From the NCBI GenBank assembly GCA_963814355.1, contig CAWFCZ010000006.1, positions 186,001-250,000 of the forward strand: a DNA stretch of 64,000 bases, read 5' to 3'. Positions 55,687 through 63,238 of the stretch are shown in pieces. Position 1 is the stretch's first letter; each line of letters begins with the position of its first letter. Made by a program: the position numbers and the translations under genes. The notes beneath the pieces were generated by a model that had not been told where the DNA came from, searched no databases, and saw nothing but the letters and a program-made list of their open reading frames with translations. This DNA is from JADGOV01 sp963814355 (lineage in GTDB: Bacteria; Actinomycetota; Actinomycetes; JADGOV01).

Positions 55687-56847
55687 GTGCGCATCACTAT
55701 TGTACATGAGCGATTTACCGAGCCCGGCGGGTCAGAGGCGGTTGTTGACGAGATGTTGGGCATCTGGCCGGATGCCCAGGTGCGAGCGCCCATCGTCGAC
55801 CGTCGAGCCCTACCTTCGCGCCTAGCATCGAGCCAACTGCGTAGCACCTGGCTTCAGCATCTTTACCTGGGCGGCCCGCGGTACGCTCATCTACTGCCCT
55901 TACTACCGGTGGCTATGTCGAGCATCGATACGTCAGGCAGCGACGTTGTCATCGGCAGCCACCATGCTTTCGCAAATCGCGTGCGTGTGGCAGACGGCAC
56001 GCCATTCGTTCTCTACACGCACACGCCGGCCCGCTGGATGTACGAGGCCACGATGAGAGAGGATGAGCCGGGCGGGCTGGTCGGGCGAAGTCTGCTGGCT
56101 ACTTTTGCCGCGTTCGAGCGACCACGGGACAGAGCGGCGGCACAACGGGTCACAACCATACTGGCGAACTCCAGCGCCGTCGCGGCGCGCATTGAGAAAT
56201 ACTGGCGGAGGCGCGCCCAAGTACTACATCCGCCAGTGGATGTGGACTATTACCAACCGCCGACACAGTTGAGCTCGCCGAGTCAATACTTCTTGATGGC
56301 TGGACGACTCGTGCCATACAAGCGGCCGGACGTTGCCGTCATGGCAGCTCGCAAGGTCGGCGCGCCGCTTACAGTGATCGGCGAAGGCCGTAGCCGCTCG
56401 CAATTGGAGAAGTTGGCGGGTCCCGCAACACACTTTCTCGGTCGCGTGAGTCGCGCCGAACTTCGCACACTGATGCAGGGCGCTCAAGCGTTGCTGTTTC
56501 CCGGGATCGAAGATTTCGGTATCGTCCCCGTTGAAGCTATGGCCTGCGGCACTCCGGTAATTGCTCAGTCGGGTGGCGGAGTCCTGGACTCGGTCATACC
56601 GGGTCGGACCGGCGTACTGTACGTGCCGAATGACGACCCCGTGACAGCGTTGGGTGGGGAATTGCGACGTTTCGACCGAGGCGTCTTTGACAGCAGCATC
56701 ATCAGGGGACAAGCACAGCGATTCTCCGCGACCAATTTTCGTGACAACCTCCGACGTCACGTCGAGAAAGTAGTGGCCCAACGCGTTGAGGTCCGACATC
56801 CGCGGTGTCGCAAGCGCTCGAGAAGGTCAAGAACTGACGCGACGTAG
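55687..56847 (+). CDS. GT4 family glycosyltransferase
   Basis: 386 residues from the GTG that gives VRITIVHERFTEPGGSEAVV; earlier codons lack family similarity. GT-B fold with DVVIGSHHAFANRVRVADGT, FVLYTHTPARWMYEATM, YFLMAGRLVPYKRPDVAVMA, VIGEGRSRSQLEKLAG and EDFGIVPVEAMACGTPVIAQ (E-x7-E). Resembles the transferases that add mannose or related sugars early in EPS assembly. Its end overlaps the end of the convergent gene by about 20 bases. Confidence 0.9.
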   Translation: MRITIVHERFTEPGGSEAVVDEMLGIWPDAQVRAPIVDRRALPSRLASSQLRSTWLQHLYLGGPRYAHLLPLLPVAMSSIDTSGSDVVIGSHHAFANRVRVADGTPFVLYTHTPARWMYEATMREDEPGGLVGRSLLATFAAFERPRDRAAAQRVTTILANSSAVAARIEKYWRRRAQVLHPPVDVDYYQPPTQLSSPSQYFLMAGRLVPYKRPDVAVMAARKVGAPLTVIGEGRSRSQLEKLAGPATHFLGRVSRAELRTLMQGAQALLFPGIEDFGIVPVEAMACGTPVIAQSGGGVLDSVIPGRTGVLYVPNDDPVTALGGELRRFDRGVFDSSIIRGQAQRFSATNFRDNLRRHVEKVVAQRVEVRHPRCRKRSRRSRTDAT

Positions 56848-57795
56848 CCAAATCTCACGCCAGTATGGGTAGATCGCTCGGGGGCAATACCGATGGTATA
56901 CCGCTTTGCACGTCACGCCGCTCAAAATGATGCAGTCCCGGGGCAGCGAAAGCATGCGCCCAGTGCGCTCGTCAATGATCTTTTCGACCCGACGTAATAC
57001 ACGGAACCGCCTGCCGCAGTACGGAAGCATCTCACTGTCAAAGAGAAGACCTCGATTACGAGCACCCTTGTTTAGCGTGGCAAGGATTTCCTCGTGGGAC
57101 TTAACTTCGACCAGTTCCCCCGGCCGCAGATCCAACGTCTCAATAGGCGTGCTGGTTGACTCTCCCGTGATGTGTGGGAACCATTGACCAGCATTTATAC
57201 GCAAGCGTCGAGGGAGCACCCTCTTGGATAGACTCTGGTACTTGTTCACCAAAAAGAGTGCAAGAATGCGAAACAGCCCCAGCAAGCCAACGTTACCTGC
57301 TCGCAAGTCCTGCACATACTGGCCCGCCATCCGCCACGGAAGGGGGGCGGAAGCATTAATCAGCTCCGTCGCCTGGCAGAAATAGCGATCCCCTTGAGAG
57401 GTGGTGGCCTCGAGGGCTGACAGGCGGGCGCGTGACGGCTTACGCGCGTCTGGTTCTGCACTCGGTGCCTCCAGCCACTCCTCCTTCCAGAACAGCAGAC
57501 ATCCGGCTTGGCATCCACCATGCGCAGACCCGTCGCAACGCAAGTCCTCCAAGTGGACGGTGCCGGTCAGTCGGCGCATTCCCCACGTATCGCTAATCGT
57601 GTCGCACGTCTTGTCAGCGCGCGCTCGAACCTCTACCGTCTCGCCGCACCAGCGCAGTGCCTCTGGCATGAAAGGCAGCCCCTCCAGCCGGCCATTCTCG
57701 TCCAGCGAGCTGAGGATCTCAGTAGCGCTCTTGATGCGAACACGATCCCCCCGCTGAAGGGAGCCGTGGGGCTTGCTCCGGCTGATCTTAGTCAT
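56827..57795 (-). CDS. Protein of unknown function with a tandem Cys-containing domain
   Basis: 322 residues, start chosen at MTKISRSKPHG because AGGAGG lies 9 bases upstream. Two similar domains: residues about 15-115 (GDRVRIKSATEILSSLDENG, LRWCGETVEVRARADKTCDT, CQAGCLLFWKEEWLE) and about 220-322 (GELVEVKSHEEILATLNKGA, LPYCGRRFRVLRRVEKIIDE, CPRAIYPYWREIWLRR). Each has an inner CGxxxxV strand and an end cluster of three Cys or Cys/His before a W-R/K-E-x-W-L motif. Between them is a hydrophobic stretch GLLGLFRILALFLVNKY. Not a family I can name. It may bind metal. Confidence 0.7.
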   Translation of the reverse strand: MTKISRSKPHGSLQRGDRVRIKSATEILSSLDENGRLEGLPFMPEALRWCGETVEVRARADKTCDTISDTWGMRRLTGTVHLEDLRCDGSAHGGCQAGCLLFWKEEWLEAPSAEPDARKPSRARLSALEATTSQGDRYFCQATELINASAPLPWRMAGQYVQDLRAGNVGLLGLFRILALFLVNKYQSLSKRVLPRRLRINAGQWFPHITGESTSTPIETLDLRPGELVEVKSHEEILATLNKGARNRGLLFDSEMLPYCGRRFRVLRRVEKIIDERTGRMLSLPRDCIILSGVTCKAVYHRYCPRAIYPYWREIWLRRVSS

Positions 57796-57924
57796 CGCTT
57801 TGGTCCTCCTAACCAATGCCGTGCCGAACCGCCCACTTATCCGTGCGGGGGTCTGTCTCTAGCTCCTCTGTCAAGCTGCAACTGAATCGCCCCGGCGTGG
57901 CGGACGCTCACGATGTCGGGAGCA

Positions 57925-58135
57925 GCTCTCCGGCTGGGGCTGCTCTATGACGGTAGTGTGCCTCCTCGACTTCTGCTGGAGTGAAGTCCGCGCAGCGGTG
58001 TGCAGCCGGCGGTGGTTGTGTCAGTCGACCCACTCGAGGGTGGCGATCTCGACGTCGTCGAGGTTGCGCCACGGCCCTTGCCGCCGGATGACTTCGGTCT
58101 GAACAGCCCGATCTCCGACTCTGCTGCCGCTCGCC
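57925..58135 (-). pseudogene. IS3 family OrfB, C-terminal fragment
   Basis: Minus strand: TEVIRRQGPWRNLDDVEIAT, LEWVD, a stop in place of Trp, HNHRRLHTA, then a frame change to FTPAEVEEAHYRHRAAPAGE. This is the end of an IS3 orfB different from IS3-a/b. Nothing else of the element is visible. Confidence 0.72.
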
Positions 58136-58182
58136 GAAATTCCCCAGAGTTGCTAGATCATCTTCCCCAGGTCTGGCGGTGT

Positions 58183-58365
58183 TCAGCGTAGCCGTTTAGG
58201 GGGGGTCTTGGGGTGCATAGCCGCTCCGTCCGTGGTGTCGGGGGTGAGGTCCCGGAAGGCGACTGGCTCATCGCAGTGGGGGCAGTTGCCGCCGGTGCCG
58301 AGTCGCTGGCAGGGTCGGTTGCAGTCGGGACACCACAGCGGTAGACGGTGGTCGCGCGTCGCGGA
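58183..58365 (-). pseudogene. Zinc-ribbon passenger fragment
   Basis: WCPDCNRPCQRLGTGGNCPH and CDEPVAFRDLTPD: two Cys pairs matching the IS3-a and IS256 zinc-ribbon proteins. The 5' end is cut by IS3-b. Confidence 0.6.
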
Positions 58366-58417
58366 TGAACCGTCCTGGATCTGGTGGAGGCTCTGATTCA
58401 GCAAGGAAACTGCTGGG

Positions 58418-58750
58418 ATGCCTGCATCAAGGAAGTACGACGGGGAGACCCGCGCCCGAGCGGTGCGGATGTATCGGGACCGGCTCCGCGACCCTGGTGA
58501 GTCGATGGTGGCCGCCCGCCGTCAGGTCGGGGCGGTACTGGACATCAACCAGGCCACGCTGCGGAACTGGATCGAGCGGGAGGAGCGGGAGGAGGTCGAC
58601 AGTGGTGCTCGTGCGGGGGTGACGAGTGAGGAGTCAGCGGAGTTGAAAGCGCTGCGTCGTGAGGTCTCGGAGTTGCGCCGGGCGAATGAGATCCTCAAGA
58701 CAGCGTCGGCGTTTTTCGCTCAGGCGGAGCTCGACCGCCGACTCAAGTGA
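58418..58750 (+). CDS. IS3-b OrfA
   Basis: 110 residues, as IS3-a OrfA but with three extra residues in the repeat REEREE and minor changes. HTH plus zipper. Without orfB it can only bind DNA; it could act as a repressor of related copies. Confidence 0.87.
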   Translation: MPASRKYDGETRARAVRMYRDRLRDPGESMVAARRQVGAVLDINQATLRNWIEREEREEVDSGARAGVTSEESAELKALRREVSELRRANEILKTASAFFAQAELDRRLK

Positions 58751-59001
58751 TCGTCGCCTACATCGACGGTTACCGTGCCCGCTTCGGGGTCGAGCCGATC
58801 TGCCGGGTGCTGACCGAACACGGCATGCAGATCGCCCCCAGTACCTACTACGCCGCGGTGAAGACCCGGGTGTCGGCGGCGGAACTCGCCGACGCCTACC
58901 TCGTCGACGCTGTGGTGGACCTGTACCGGGTGAACCGCAGTGTTTACGGGGTGCGCAAGCTGTGGCGGGAGATGCGCCGCGCCGGGCATGACGTCGGCCG
59001 C
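58747..59001 (+). pseudogene. IS3-b OrfB, N-terminal fragment
   Basis: VAYIDGYRARFGVEPICRVL, VSAAELADAYLVDAVVDLYR, SVYGVRKLWREMRRAGHDVG, then the IS256-b end. No catalytic residues remain. Confidence 0.85.
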
Positions 59002-59012
59002 GGGAGCTTGTC

Positions 59013-59205
59013 AACTTTCCTGTGTAAGCGGGCACCGGTTGATCTTGGTTCTGGTCGAGTAGCTCTGCCACGAGGATCGCCTCGTCGCAGGCTGGGCACG
59101 GCCCTCCTGGGCCGAGTTTGCGGGTGAACTGGTTGCAGTCTTCGCACCGGCGCTCGAGCATCCGCTCGCCGCACCCGGCGCATTCGTAGACGGCGCCGGG
59201 CATCA
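59013..59205 (-). CDS. IS256-b zinc-ribbon passenger protein
   Basis: Same sequence as 43493-43692 (VYECAGCGERMLERRCEDCN, CPACDEAILVAELLDQ). The frame again has no stop before the IS end. Confidence 0.7.
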
Positions 59206-59731
59206 CAGGGCGCCTTCGGGGAGCCGTCCGGGGTAGGCGAGGGACAGCGCGCCGAGGGCGGTCTTCCACCCTTGGGTGGCGGCGCCTTCGACGAGCCGGC
59301 CGGGGGCGGCCCGCTGACCCTTCGGGACGCCCTTCTCTGCTTCGGCCGCCCGCGCGCGGGCGCGTTTGTCCTCGATATCGCGGATCGCCAGCCACAACAG
59401 CTTGATCACCGCGTCGTCGTTCGGGAAATGCCCCCGATTCTTGATGATCTTCCGGAGTTGGAAGTTCAACGACTCGATGCTGTTCGTGGTGTAGATGATC
59501 TTCCTGACGGCGGGCGGGAACGCGAGGAACGGGATGAACCGCTCCCACGCCCGCTCCCAGGTCGCCACGGTCGCCGGATAGCGCCGGCCGAGTTCGGACT
59601 CGCCGAACGCGAGGAGCGCGGTCTCCGCCGCCTCCACCGTCGGCGCGGTGTAGACGGCGCGGAGCGCGGCGGCGACCCGCTTGCGGTCGGTGTAGGACAC
59701 GAACCTCATCGAGGCGCGGATCAGGTGCACC
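59203..59731 (-). pseudogene. IS256-b transposase, 3' half
   Basis: LIRASMRFVSYTDRKRVAAA, AVRKIIYTTNSIESLNFQLR (catalytic Glu in IES) and ATQGWKTALGALSLAYPGRL. This uninterrupted stretch shows the T2 target (GCATCG) as a single copy. Confidence 0.88.
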
Positions 59732-59751
59732 TTATGCCGACGTCGGCATAA
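59732..59751. repeat. 20-bp palindrome at the RIT-B2 site
   Basis: TTATGCCGACGTCGGCATAA between two GGTGCACC copies, identical to 32030-32049. It touches the IS256 3' part, as at RIT-B1, although RIT-B2 is in the opposite orientation relative to IS256. Confidence 0.95.
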
Positions 59752-59758
59752 GGTGCAC

Positions 59759-60886
59759 CAGGGCTATCCATCTGAGCCGACTAGTCTGGCGCGGTGCAGA
59801 TCGATCATCCACGCGGTGGGGTGCACTACCCGCGATCGCTGGGCGAGTTCCAGTCGTGGTTCGCCACGGACGCGGACTGCCTGGACTACCTGGAGTGGCT
59901 GCGCTGGCCGGACGGGTTCGTCTGCGCGCGCTGTGGGAACGTCGGTGGTTGGCGTGTCGCGGACGGCGGCTTCAAGTGCACCGGATGCAAGGCCCAGACC
60001 GCGGTAACGGCGGGCACGCTGTTCGATCGTCGCCGGACGCCGCTGACGGTGTGGTTTCAGGTGTGCTGGGAGTTCGCCACGGCCAAGGACGGCGTCTCGG
60101 CGCTGGCGCTGAAGCGAACACTGCAGATCGGCTCGTACCAGACGGCGTGGGCGATGCTGCACCGATTGCGCTCGGTGCTGATCCGTCCCGGTCGGGAGCT
60201 GCTGTCGGGGCAGGTGGAGGTAGACGAGACCTACATCGGCGGCGAGGAGGCCGGACTGGCCGGCGGGCGGGCCAAGGGCAAGAAGGCACTGGTCGCCGTT
60301 GCGGTAGAAGTGACGTCGCCCAAGGGGTTCGGGCGCTGCCGGATGCGCATCATCCCCGACGGCTCCGCCAGCACCCTGCACCCGTTCATCACCGACAACC
60401 TCGCTCCCAGGTCCACAGTGATCACCGACGGATGGAGCGGCTACCTGGGCATCAACAAGGCCGGCTACACCCACGACCGGCGCAGCCAGCGTGCCGCGAA
60501 GGCCCTGGGCGAGGACATCGACAAGCTGTTGCCCGGTGTGCACAGGGTCGCGTCGCTGGCCAAGCGCTGGCTGCTGTCCACCCACCAAGGCGCCGTGGAT
60601 ACCGAGCACCTGACTGGTTACCTGGACGAGTTCTGCTTCCGGTTCAACCGTCGCCGCTCGCGCAGTCGCGGCCTGGTGTTCCTGCGGGTGCTGCAACTGG
60701 CCGTTGGCCACGACCCGGTGCGCTACCGGGAGATCATCGCGAACCCCACGCCGAAGAAGGTCCGGCCGACGCCGCCCGCCCGCCGGGGACACCCGCCCAG
60801 CCTGGATCGCCCTCGCGCCGGGCGGCCTTGGCGTCACGCTCCCTCCGCAACGGAGGTGGACTAGTCGGCTCAGATGGATAGCCCTG
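59759..60886 (+). mobile_element. IS1595 family element
   Basis: 26-bp inverted ends starting CAGGGCTATCCATCTGAGCC. The flanks AGGTGCAC and AGGTGCAT agree in seven of eight positions, fitting an 8-bp target duplication. It sits exactly between the palindrome and the RIT-B2 left end. Confidence 0.87.
59794..60864 (+). CDS. IS1595 family transposase
   Basis: 356 residues, GTG start. N-terminal zinc ribbon (CARCGNVGGWRVADGGFKCT then GCKAQTAV). The DDE-like core has QVEVDETYIGGEEAGLAG (Asp, Glu), VITDGWSGYLGINKAGYTHD (Asp) and a final domain TEHLTGYLDEFCFRFNRRRS. Intact and likely active, and the youngest-looking insertion at this end. Confidence 0.92.
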   Translation: MQIDHPRGGVHYPRSLGEFQSWFATDADCLDYLEWLRWPDGFVCARCGNVGGWRVADGGFKCTGCKAQTAVTAGTLFDRRRTPLTVWFQVCWEFATAKDGVSALALKRTLQIGSYQTAWAMLHRLRSVLIRPGRELLSGQVEVDETYIGGEEAGLAGGRAKGKKALVAVAVEVTSPKGFGRCRMRIIPDGSASTLHPFITDNLAPRSTVITDGWSGYLGINKAGYTHDRRSQRAAKALGEDIDKLLPGVHRVASLAKRWLLSTHQGAVDTEHLTGYLDEFCFRFNRRRSRSRGLVFLRVLQLAVGHDPVRYREIIANPTPKKVRPTPPARRGHPPSLDRPRAGRPWRHAPSATEVD

Positions 60887-60893
60887 AGGTGCA

Positions 60894-60975
60894 TTATGCC
60901 GATCTTCGGATTATGCCGCTGTGGTCGCGGGATCCGTTGCGGGGCAGGGGGTTCGGCTTGGCGAGGTCGGCATAA
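60894..60975. repeat. RIT-B2 left terminal inverted repeat
   Basis: 82-bp unit, same arms as 26837-26918, preceded by GGTGCA. Confidence 0.9.
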
Positions 60976-61025
60976 TCCGGTGAGTTGATCGACGCTTGCC
61001 TCTTCCGTCTGGAGAGGAGAGCGTC

Positions 61026-62246
61026 ATGGTCAAGGTGTTGTCGTCGTTCGTGCGCGGGCCGTTGGAGCGACACGTCACGGGATTGGCCGAGGAACTGCTG
61101 CGGCAGGGCTATTCGGGGACCTCGGCCGCGCAGCATGTGTGTTTCATCGCCCATCTGGATCGCTGGATGAGCGCCGAGGACGTCGAGATCGGCGGCTTGA
61201 GCGGTCCGGTCATCGAGCGCTATCTCGCGCGGCGGCGCTCGGCGGGCTATGTGCAGTACCGGTCGGTGAGAGCGCTCCGGCCGCTGTTGGACTTCCTCGC
61301 GCCGCTTGGCGTATTGCCGGTCGCGTCGCTGGTTCCGCCGGGCCCGGTAGAGGGACTGCTTGTCCGCTACCGCGATTACCTGGTCGGTGAGCGCGGCCTG
61401 ACGCAGGGGACTGCGCGCGGCTACGTGGACTTGGTCCGCCCGTTCGTCGCCACCCGCGCCCACGGCGACGTGCTCGACCTGACCGGGATCACGGCGGCAG
61501 ACGTCAACGGCTTCGTGCTGTCGGCCTGCCCGGGTCGGGCTGTCGGGTCGGCGAAGCTGATCGTCTGCGCGCTGCGGTCGCTGCTGCGCTGGCTGCACTT
61601 GACCGGGCAGATGTCGGTATCGCTGGCGAGCGCGGTGCCGTCGGTGGCGGGCTGGCGATTGTCGAGCCTGCCGACGGGCTTGGAACGGGGAGAGCTGCGC
61701 GGGCTGCTCGGCTCGTGTGATCGGCGCACCCGCACTGGGCGTCGGGACTACGCGATGATGCTGCTGCTGTCCCGGCTCGGGCTGCGCGCCGGGGAGGTCG
61801 CCCGCCTCGGGCTGGACGACATCGACTGGCGACGCGGCGAGATCGCAATCCGCGGCAAGGGCAACCGCGCCGAACGGCTGCCGCTGCCGGCCGACGTCGG
61901 GGCGGCGATCACGGCCTACCTGCGCGCGGGCCGGCCGACCACCGCCGAGGGCCGCAGCGTGTTCGTGCGGGTGCACGCCCCGCACCGGGCGCTGACCACG
62001 GGCGGGGTCACCGAAGTCGTCTTCGACGCCGCACAGCGCGCGGGGCTGCCCAAGATGTACGCCCATCGGCTCCGGCACACCGCCGCGACCGCGATGCTTG
62101 CCGCCGGCAGCCCATTGCCCGAGGTCTGGCAGGTGCTTCGGCACCGGTCGATGCTGAGCACGGCGATCTACGCGAAGGTCGACCGCACCGCGTTGGCCGT
62201 GCTGGCCAGACCCTGGCCACTCGACCCGCGCGGCGGTGTGTCATGA
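61026..62246 (+). CDS. RIT-B2 first tyrosine recombinase
   Basis: 406 residues; ATG at 61026 after GGAGAGGAGAG. Core-binding region, then SRLGLRAGEVARLGLDDIDW (Arg I), IRGKGNRAERLPLPADV (Lys strand), HRLRHTAATAMLAAG (box II), VLRHRSMLSTAIYAKVD (Tyr; the usual LGH is LRH). It is the intact version of the gene whose second half was lost in RIT-B1. The stop overlaps the next ATG. Confidence 0.9.
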   Translation: MVKVLSSFVRGPLERHVTGLAEELLRQGYSGTSAAQHVCFIAHLDRWMSAEDVEIGGLSGPVIERYLARRRSAGYVQYRSVRALRPLLDFLAPLGVLPVASLVPPGPVEGLLVRYRDYLVGERGLTQGTARGYVDLVRPFVATRAHGDVLDLTGITAADVNGFVLSACPGRAVGSAKLIVCALRSLLRWLHLTGQMSVSLASAVPSVAGWRLSSLPTGLERGELRGLLGSCDRRTRTGRRDYAMMLLLSRLGLRAGEVARLGLDDIDWRRGEIAIRGKGNRAERLPLPADVGAAITAYLRAGRPTTAEGRSVFVRVHAPHRALTTGGVTEVVFDAAQRAGLPKMYAHRLRHTAATAMLAAGSPLPEVWQVLRHRSMLSTAIYAKVDRTALAVLARPWPLDPRGGVS

Positions 62247-62317
62247 CCGCCCCGCTGCGCGAGCGGCTGGCCGACTACCTCGCGCTGCGACGGGCGCTTG
62301 GTTACCGGCTAACTAAC
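62243..62317 (+). pseudogene. RIT-B2 second recombinase, N-terminal fragment
   Basis: Encodes MTAPLRERLADYLALRRALG YRL, the usual start of the second recombinase in such trios, then unrelated sequence. Confidence 0.75.
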
Positions 62318-62462
62318 GGGGCTTCGCCCCAGCCCGACGAGCGGTGTGCGCGCGGGTGCGGGGCGTAGGCTCCGGTCGCGGGTCTCACGGGAAGCGTGCT
62401 TCCCGTGATTGACCGCTCGAGGCGGTGGGGTGGCCCGTGGGCCGACTCACGACCGGAGCTTG
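62318..62462. other. Hairpin-rich leader upstream of the uncharacterised family fragment
   Basis: No gene. CACGGGAAG-CGTG-CTTCCCGTG at 62386-62407 is a perfect 9-bp stem with a four-base loop, and GGGGC-TTC-GCCCC lies near 62319. It may be an element end or a structured leader. Confidence 0.45.
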
Positions 62463-62540
62463 CTATGACGGTAGCCCGAAGTGTCGCCGATGTCTTGGCC
62501 GAGCACGTGAGTTTCGAGGTGGAGTGCATCGACCGGTTGG
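62463..62540 (+). pseudogene. N-terminal fragment of the uncharacterised multicopy family (probable)
   Basis: ATG then TVARSVADVLAEHVSFEVEC IDRL. From memory this is the conserved start of the same family as 44588-45976; the two pieces do not overlap, so the link cannot be shown inside this window. After IDRL the sequence becomes non-coding-like. Confidence 0.45.
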
Positions 62541-62908
62541 TGCGCCACGAGGCGCTGGTGCGCCGTGAGGCGCTGGAAACCGAAGGAGGTGCAAGTCCTT
62601 CTCGCCGGGTTGTCGCAGCAGCCCGGTAGGAGCTGAGCGCAGTCCGAGCCGGGAGACGCCGGGGAGGGCGGGAAGCAGCGCTGACAAAGCCGGGACGGCC
62701 TGGTACTGCCAGACGGGTCGGGCCCGGCGAGCGAGATCAGACGGTATACGAGAGTGGACTTTCGCACTTTCCCGATGATGGCTGGCTGATGTAGCGCCGG
62801 GGTTGCCGGTGCTGGCTTCGCGCGAGACACACCCCCCTTGATCCGTGATTCGGCGCCTGCGTCGCGAGACCCTCTGTCTGCGTAAACGCAAACAGAGAGA
62901 AGAATGGC
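62541..62908 (+). other. Non-coding, possibly structured stretch and IS left end
   Basis: About 370 bases without a supported gene. GAAGGAGGTGCAAGTCCTTC is a short self-complementary segment near 62580, and several GC stems follow. Just before the next gene, CTCTGT-C-TGCGT-AA-ACGCA-A-ACAGAG (about 62870-62897) folds into a two-part hairpin that could affect translation. Confidence 0.4.
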
Positions 62909-63238
62909 ATGGCCATGTCGAACACACCGCCCAAGGGGACACCGCAGCTGCTGCGCGGATCCCTGGTGACGCTGCGCCGCCGGTGCGGCAAGGCGAGCTG
63001 CCGGTGCGCCGATGGGCAGGCACTGCACGAAGCGCCGGCGTTGAGCTACTCCGAGAATGGGCGGACTCGGATGCTGACGCTGGCCGACACCGACGTGCCG
63101 GGCGTGGCCGCGGCGCTGGAGCGCTACCGGGCCGCGCAGTCCGAGCTGGAGGGCAAAGCCAACTCCGGGCTGGTCGCGCTGGGCAACAAGATCGCCGCCG
63201 ACCGGGCCGCGGGCCGCCGCCCGCGGCGGGGCCGGTGA
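62909..63238 (+). CDS. Small transposase-associated protein (DUF6788-like)
   Basis: 109 residues with a basic, Cys-bearing core: GSLVTLRRRCGKASCRCADG then ALSYSENGRTRMLTLADTDV, and an Arg-rich end. Proteins of this type precede the transposase of some IS701-like elements. The stop overlaps the GTG of the next gene, so they are coupled. The role is unknown, probably in transposition. Confidence 0.72.
   Translation: MAMSNTPPKGTPQLLRGSLVTLRRRCGKASCRCADGQALHEAPALSYSENGRTRMLTLADTDVPGVAAALERYRAAQSELEGKANSGLVALGNKIAADRAAGRRPRRGR

Larger units (their letters stand above)
58366..59003 (+). mobile_element. IS3-b, truncated copy of IS3-a
   Basis: The left end TGAACCGTCCTGGAT is identical to that of IS3-a. 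orfA is complete and orfB stops after 85 residues where the IS256-b end begins (59004). Confidence 0.85.
59004..59731 (-). mobile_element. IS256-b, 3' half
   Basis: The terminal repeat starts GAGCTTGTCAACTTTCC at 59004. It contains the zinc-ribbon gene and the last 175 codons of the transposase, up to GGTGCACC, where the RIT-B site begins. The 5' half is not in the window; RIT-B2 lies where it should continue. Confidence 0.85.
60894..62317 (+). mobile_element. RIT-B2, truncated recombinase-trio element
   Basis: The left repeat 60894-60975 is identical to that of RIT-B1. The first gene is complete and the second is cut after about 25 codons at 62317; the third gene and right end are gone. Confidence 0.86.
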
